Below are positions 41,723 through 45,902 of a stretch of DNA of 45,902 nucleotides, in pieces. Under the pieces are notes generated by a model. The model saw nothing but the letters and a program-made list of their open reading frames with translations. It had not been told where the DNA came from and did not search any database. This DNA comes from CAJBLF01 sp964463255 (GTDB lineage Bacteria > Patescibacteriota > Gracilibacteria > Absconditabacterales > Absconditicoccaceae): positions 1 to 45,902 of the forward strand of contig CAYXBC010000049.1 in NCBI GenBank assembly GCA_964463255.1. The letters run 5' to 3'. Made by a program: the position numbers and the translations under genes. Position 1 is the stretch's first letter, and every line of letters begins with the position of its first letter.

Positions 41723-41753
41723 CACCTGCGGTTTTTCCGCGGGTGTTTTTTTG
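41723..41753 (+). terminator. Rho-independent terminator
   Basis: CACCTGCGG / CCGCGGGTG stem with one wobble, loop TTTTT, T-run; 15 bp after the kinase stop. Confidence 0.9.
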
Positions 41754-41754
41754 T

Positions 41755-43140
41755 CTATATATTTTCGCAATTATATCGTTTCCTTCCGTCTTTTGTGATT
41801 AGTGCATCAGCTTCATCTGGTCCGTCGCTTCCTTTCTCATAGGTAAAAATTATCGGACAATTATTTTTGCAATTAACGATATCATCCACTATCGTCCAAC
41901 TCTGTTCCAAGATATCTCGGCTTGTGAATAGCGTTTTGTCTCCTACAATAGCATCCTCAATCAATTTTTCATATGCTTCTTTGCCTGGTACTTCTTTGAT
42001 AAATTTTGATCTTACTCTTTGTACTTCTTTGCTGCTACCGTTCTCCTTGATATTGAAATGGATGTTAATTCATTCGTTCGGCTGTACTTCCAAGACGATT
42101 CTATTCCTTTCTACATGTCCATATTTATTGAAGAGGATGTCTGGTACTTCTTTAAATTCTATGACTATCGTCGTCATCCTTTTCTTCATGTATTTCCCCG
42201 TCCTGACATAGATTGGCACACCAACGAATCTTAGCGAATTTACTTCTATCTTGGCTGCTACGAATGTTTCCGTCCTGGAATCGGATGTGATTCATTTCTC
42301 TTTATGGTAACTCTTATATTGTCCAAAAATTACATTATCCAAAAAATTTTCTCCCAGTCTGATGCTCTTAAATACTTTGAGTTTTTCTTGTCAGATTCCT
42401 ACTTCATCTAACTGTGATGGTGCATCCATGGCTATCAGTGCCAGCATCTGGAACAAGTGGTTTTGGAGCATATCTCTGAGCGCTCATGATTTGTCATAAT
42501 AGCCTCATCTCTCTCCGACTCCAATGCTTTCTGATCCTGTAATCTGGATATTATCGATGTATCTATTGTTTCGTATCGGTTCGAAGATGGTATTGGCAAA
42601 TCTGAAAGCGACTATGTTTTGTACTGCTTCTTTGCCCACATAATGATCAATCCTATACACCTGTTGTTCATCAAACACTTCTCTAATCTTTTCGTTTAAT
42701 GCTCTCGCTGAAGCTAGATCTGATCCAAATGGTTTTTCGAAAATTATTTTCACGTCGTTGAGTCAGATTGATTTGTAATTGTCGATAAAGTTTCAAAAGA
42801 ACTCTGGGGAGATGGAAAGATAGAAGATAATCTGTGAGTCTGGTTTTCTTAGCTTTTCGATATCGTTTTTGAGACGTAGATAATCATCTTTTTCATTGAT
42901 TTCTACTTGGGAATAGTTCACGGTTTGGAGAAAATTATCTAATTCTGATTTTTCTTCGATGAATTCATTGGTTTCTTGCTTGATATATTGGATAAACTCT
43001 TCTCTTTCAAATGGTCTTCTTCCGACTCAGATGATATCTATAGTCTGGTTCTTATTTTTGTAGATATTGGAGAGTGCAGGGAAAAGTTTCCTTTTTGCAA
43101 GATCTCCTGTAGATCCGAAGATGACGAATATAGTATGCAT
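41755..43140 (-). CDS. zwf: Glucose-6-phosphate 1-dehydrogenase
   Basis: 461 residues, ATG 43140 to TAG. Rossmann 'FVIFGSTGDLAKRKLFPALS', 'IIFEKPFGSDLASARALNEK' (EKPFG), active site 'YRIDHYVGKEAVQNIVAFRF' with the catalytic His, 'GYYDKSGALRDMLQNHLFQM', 'PIYVRTGKYMKKRMTTIVIE'. It oxidises glucose-6-phosphate to 6-phosphogluconolactone with NADP, supplying NADPH. Normal length. TGA codons appear within conserved Gly positions. No 6-phosphogluconolactonase (pgl) or gnd is in the window; its 3' end overlaps nothing and lies 2 bp from the kinase terminator. Confidence 0.95.
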
Positions 43141-43281
43141 GAGAGTAGAATGTAGAATGTAAAATGTAGGACTTTGTAGTATTACTCACTACTGTTATTC
43201 ACAATAGTTTATATATAGTGATGATGGTAGATAAATGCTTATTGGTTGTAGTTTTTCTTGTGGGGTTTTCAAGTTTCTCTC

Positions 43282-43563
43282 AAAAGGAAAAGCCTGGGGA
43301 AAATCTCCCAGGCTTATTCAAAAATAGTTTTCTACTATCAGTCATGTCCCATTAAAGGGACTAGCTTTCATATTGGTCGGTACCGCTATTGCTGCACATT
43401 CTCAACCCGTACTTGGCATGCCTCCAAAGCTTCGGTAGTAGTAGATACAATACTTATACTATTTAGTAACCTTAGCTGTTGGTCCGGGAACCCTGTGAAA
43501 GAAAACTACTCCTTTCTTTCCTCATATTGTATAGCCCCTTTTACCGTCGAATCGAATCGACGG
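43282..43563 (-). ncRNA. Candidate structured RNA (unclassified)
   Basis: About 280 bases without a coding frame, markedly less AT-rich than surrounding intergenic DNA. On the - strand it opens with hairpin CCGTCGA-TTCGAT-TCGACGG (43544-43563), contains GAAAGAAA/TTTTCTTTC, GTCCC/GGGAC and GGTACCGACC-type segments, and ends in a strong hairpin AAGCCTGGG/CCCAGGCTT (43290-43315) followed by TTCCTTTT, a plausible terminator. No match to tmRNA (no TTCRA T-arm), RNase P (no GAGGAAAGTCCGGGC) or SRP RNA. The rest of 43141-43728 is AT-rich, without genes. Confidence 0.35.
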
Positions 43564-43728
43564 CTTTCATAGAAAACTGATGTTGATATATCTTTTTGGT
43601 GTATGAAGTCAACCCTTTTTTTGTTAGTATTTCTGGATATATATTTTTGTTTTTAATATAATATATATTCAATTGACTTTTTATGATTAATAAATAAATT
43701 TTATAGCACAAATATAAATCTTAGATAT

Positions 43729-44220
43729 ATGAAATCGTTACAAAACATCATCATCTTATCGTTTCTTGTGTTTTCCGCTTGCGGCATCACCGACCAGAAG
43801 CAATTATCGGTTGATGATCTCGATAGGTTGGATACCTATGCTTTCTTTTTCGTTCTTGCACTTCTGATGATTTCGTATGTAGTTGTCTATGTAGTGAAGA
43901 TTATCATGAGGAAGCAACGGGAAAAGAGGGCTATTGCATCATTTGATCACGCCATTCTTGTATATTATCAGATTCAGAATGACTTTGGTGGACTTGCCAG
44001 GCTTTATTATGATACTGCTTGTATCGAATCCAATAGGCGGATGCTTGATGATATCCAATCCAAGATTTCAGAAGTGAATGATCTGGTCAAATTTATGCAC
44101 GAGAATATTACAGATAAGCCTGATTCTGCTTTGATTACCTACAAGGAATTTCTCCTCAAGGTAAAACTCATTCAAGATCAAGTGAAGCTTGCAAAGTATG
44201 TGATGAAGCATCCAAATTAA
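43729..44220 (+). CDS. Lipoprotein-like membrane protein with helical cytoplasmic domain, 163 aa
   Basis: 'MKSLQNIIILSFLVFSACGI' looks like a lipobox signal (FSAC), followed by a short loop and a TM 'FFFVLALLMISYVVVYVVKI' with a basic cytoplasmic edge 'MRKQREKRA', then a helical domain ('MLDDIQSKISEVNDLVKFMH', 'EFLLKVKLIQDQVKLAKYVM'). Architecture and size match the next gene, so the two are distant paralogues. No TGA in frame. A TTGACTTTTT element lies 51 bp upstream. Unknown function. Confidence 0.75.
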   Translation: MKSLQNIIILSFLVFSACGITDQKQLSVDDLDRLDTYAFFFVLALLMISYVVVYVVKIIMRKQREKRAIASFDHAILVYYQIQNDFGGLARLYYDTACIESNRRMLDDIQSKISEVNDLVKFMHENITDKPDSALITYKEFLLKVKLIQDQVKLAKYVMKHPN

Positions 44221-44233
44221 CTCAAACGATCTG

Positions 44234-44262
44234 CAGGCCTTGTATTCAAGGTCTGTTTTTTT
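44234..44262 (+). terminator. Rho-independent terminator
   Basis: CAGGCCTTG / CAAGGTCTG stem with loop TATT and seven T, 13 bp after the stop. Confidence 0.9.
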
Positions 44263-44333
44263 GTATTTTTTACATTCCATTGACTTTTTGTATTAATTAT
44301 ATATGCTGTATAAACAACGAAAAATATGCGGGT

Positions 44334-44966
44334 ATGAAAAAGTTGTGGTTGTGTAGTGTGTTGGTGATGATTTGCGGCAACATGTTTGCAAATCAAGGGA
44401 CTCTATCCGATAAGGGTGCTACGAATGATTCAGTTATTATGATTGTTTTTGTTGCTGGTATTCTTCTTTTTATACTCGGTGATACCGTGTTTGAAAATAT
44501 AAGAAGGAAACAGCAAAAGGTTAGGGCTGAATCTCTTTACCAAAAAACGAATGCCGTTGTTGAAAAATTGAAGAAGGAACACAAACGGCAAATGCATGTG
44601 TATTTCAAGGTGCATTCTTCGGAAGCATATTATCAGAAATTTATGGATATCTATAACGATATCCGGTATCTTGAAGATATTATGATCAATATCCGTCGAA
44701 ATCTCAATGAAATCCCTCAGTATGTCATTCAGACGATGCATATCATCTTGATCAAATCCGAAAAGATTTCTGGTCAGCTCCATGATTTGCCATTGAGAAT
44801 GAAAAGAATGTGATTGCATACACAACAGATCCTGTTTCCAGGGTCTGTTTTTTTGTTTTCTTTGGTAAATACTTTGTCATATGACATTGATTTTTTGGAC
44901 AAAAAATGTATGGTGTATCCCCACAATAAAAAACAAAATATCAGCGTATGGAAAAAATCATTTTAA
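44334..44966 (+). CDS. Membrane protein, paralogue of the 43729 gene; 3' end uncertain
   Basis: ATG 44334, 'MKKLWLCSVLVMICGNMFAN' signal, TM 'SVIMIVFVAGILLFILGDTV', basic edge and helical domain ('YNDIRYLEDIMINIRRNLNE'). Organisation matches the preceding gene. Under code 25 the frame runs to TAA at 44964-44966 (210 aa), passing through a perfect terminator hairpin and overlapping the next start. The TGA at 44811-44813 (159 aa) lies 12 bp before that hairpin, where the stop ought to be by comparison with the sister gene. Either the protein has gained a read-through tail or this TGA is still a stop. Confidence 0.65.
44826..44854 (+). terminator. Terminator hairpin inside the code-25 reading frame
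   Basis: CAGATCCTG / CAGGGTCTG stem, loop TTTC, seven T. Same design and spacing as the terminator at 44234, but only outside the gene if the TGA at 44811 stops translation. Confidence 0.85.
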
Positions 44967-45343
44967 CAAAAAGCTCTATCAATAGGGCCCTTGCTATGCT
45001 ACGTAGACTCAAGAAGAAAATGCTTCCACAGCAGGTCGATTATTTGGCTATCCATCGGATTAGGAGAGACCCTAGATCAAAGGAATTCGATCTTTTGAAA
45101 AAGGTTCAACGAAAAAAATCTGATCCAATTCTCCTTTATGAAACTCTTGCTTATAAGAATGCTCAGTGGTTCTGGTCTGACCAGAAACATCAGACCTTCA
45201 TTTCATATAAGCCAAGATTGGAATCCTATAGGAAAATGGTATGCAACAAAGATTATCGAAGTATCGAAGACGATCCCGAAATTAGTGTCACTATTCCTCA
45301 GGATTTATTTGTAATCCTTGAATGGCTTCAGCTTGTTCGCTAA
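44948..45343 (+). CDS. Basic soluble protein, 131 aa, unknown
   Basis: ATG 44948 to TAA. Starts 'MEKIILTKSSINRALAMLRR', then 'LKKKMLPQQVDYLAIHRIRR', 'WFWSDQKHQTFISYKPRLES' and 'VTIPQDLFVILEWLQLVR'. No signal or TM; rich in Lys/Arg, Trp and Tyr, with only tRNA- or nucleic-acid-like charge features. No glycine at all in 131 residues, so no TGA test is possible. Followed by a hairpin and T-run at 45364-45389. I do not recognise a family. Confidence 0.65.
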   Translation: MEKIILTKSSINRALAMLRRLKKKMLPQQVDYLAIHRIRRDPRSKEFDLLKKVQRKKSDPILLYETLAYKNAQWFWSDQKHQTFISYKPRLESYRKMVCNKDYRSIEDDPEISVTIPQDLFVILEWLQLVR

Positions 45344-45363
45344 CAAAATCAGACGTATTGGGT

Positions 45364-45389
45364 GGTAGGAATCTCTACCCCCTTTTTTT
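45364..45389 (+). terminator. Rho-independent terminator
   Basis: GGTAG / CTACC stem, loop GAATCT, then CCC and seven T, 21 bp after the stop; convergent gene begins its 3' end at 45402. Confidence 0.7.
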
Positions 45390-45401
45390 GTAGATATGAA
45401 C

Positions 45402-45863
45402 TTAGGATTCATAGGAAAAATCAATCTTGATGCCTTTCTTGTCCAATGGCAAAAGAAATTCCAATCGGAATCATCCATTTTTTTTGCATTGTTCTATTAT
45501 GTCCTGATTGAGGAAATAATTTTCGAATATACTTTCCGGCATTATGAAATTTGGATTGAAACATATTATTTTGGCTTTTGTCGGATGTTCTAGGAACATA
45601 AGTATCTGGCAAGGAATTTTTTCCGGCAATAACTCTTCCTGGATATACCTCACTAATTTATCTTTCTTTAACTGGGTTATCTCTTCTTGTCTGAGTTCGT
45701 AGTCTGGACATGAAAATATCAATTTTCCGGCAATCTTGGATGCTTCTTGATCGAATTGCATATTGAGCAACATATCTGATGGTGAGAGATAAAAATTGTT
45801 TCAATGGTTTCGTTTTTTATGTCATCGAATGAAGGATTGCTTCCTGTAATTTTTTAGCTTCAT
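45402..45863 (-). CDS. Unrecognised 153-aa protein
   Basis: ATG 45863 ('MKLKNYRKQSFIRGHKKRNH') to TAA, with three TGA-Gly codons. Segments: 'FYLSPSDMLLNMQFDQEASK', 'IAGKLIFSCPDYELRQEEIT', 'YIQEELLPEKIPCQILMFLE', 'NGGFRLEFLLPLDKKGIKID'. No signal peptide; mixed alpha/beta with two or three Cys. The frame upstream of the ATG is closed by TAG at 45870, which fixes the start. Not a known family to me. Nothing is visible in 45864-45902. Confidence 0.68.
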
Positions 45864-45902
45864 CTGTACCTATCCTATATATTTTGCCATTTTTCAGTTG
45901 TA

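Noticed and set aside
43282..43563. tmRNA, RNase P RNA or SRP RNA
   Set aside because: A GATTCGACGG string is present but no TTCRA T-arm, no tag ORF ending in Ala-Ala, no GAGGAAAGTCCGGGC and no SRP loop; kept only as an unclassified candidate.

Overview
The window reads as chromosome of a Candidate Phyla Radiation bacterium that uses genetic code 25 (UGA = glycine), i.e. Absconditabacteria (SR1) or Gracilibacteria (BD1-5). I cannot separate these two from the sequence. With TGA as a stop, almost every gene is broken into fragments. With TGA as Gly, and only TAA/TAG as stops, the fragments join in one frame and many TGA codons fall on invariant glycines: RarA Walker A, the SDR TGxxxGIG loop, the GIY-YIG core, the RluA-family HTGRxHQIRIH and the VanY SxHxxGxAxD. 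All coordinates below are given under code 25.

Layout. 1-2.7 kb: 3' part of a surface protein with Ig-like repeats and an SLH-like C-terminus, then a 60-aa protein. 2.8-4.1 kb: secreted HExxH metallopeptidase. 4.2-10.6 kb: the most unusual block, three tandem paralogues (576-579 aa; GHMP-kinase-like body plus C-terminal winged helix) behind a LexA/CI-like regulator that lacks the catalytic serine. The block also holds a 29-bp palindrome and a promoter overlapping 11-bp direct repeats. 11-20 kb: a conserved-looking Lys/Ala-tailed protein, a surface protein with a TGPKEN C-terminal signal, TilS, YceD with a repetitive basic N-terminal tail, a CAP-domain protein, tRNA-His, an RluA-family pseudouridine synthase and two paralogous-leader membrane proteins (one GerMN). 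20-25.3 kb: a 1741-aa protein of unknown function, followed by a thymidylate-kinase-like gene. 26-31 kb: VanY-type carboxypeptidase, GrpE, tRNA-Leu(GAG) with a rearranged neighbourhood (tandem 49-bp repeats, a small GIY-YIG gene, GC-rich palindromes, an interrupted second tRNA 3' end), YqeY, a VirB2-like two-TM protein and RarA. 31-33 kb: three anchored paralogues, the last carrying a DsbA-like thiol domain.

33-46 kb: a 949-aa ValRS homologue that has kept the editing-domain motifs but lost the HIGH and KMSKS motifs. It is followed by an Fn3 surface protein with the same TGPxEN C-terminus, an SDR, a beta-CASP/MBL protein, a histidine kinase with no UGA-Gly, Zwf, a 590-bp non-coding stretch with strong hairpins, and small membrane or basic proteins.

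Together these genes suggest a reduced, surface-protein-rich, probably host-associated cell with standard tRNA and ribosome maintenance genes. Best candidates for something undescribed are the regulator plus GHMP-like/winged-helix triplet, the synthetase-dead ValRS, and the tRNA-Leu/GIY-YIG rearrangement.
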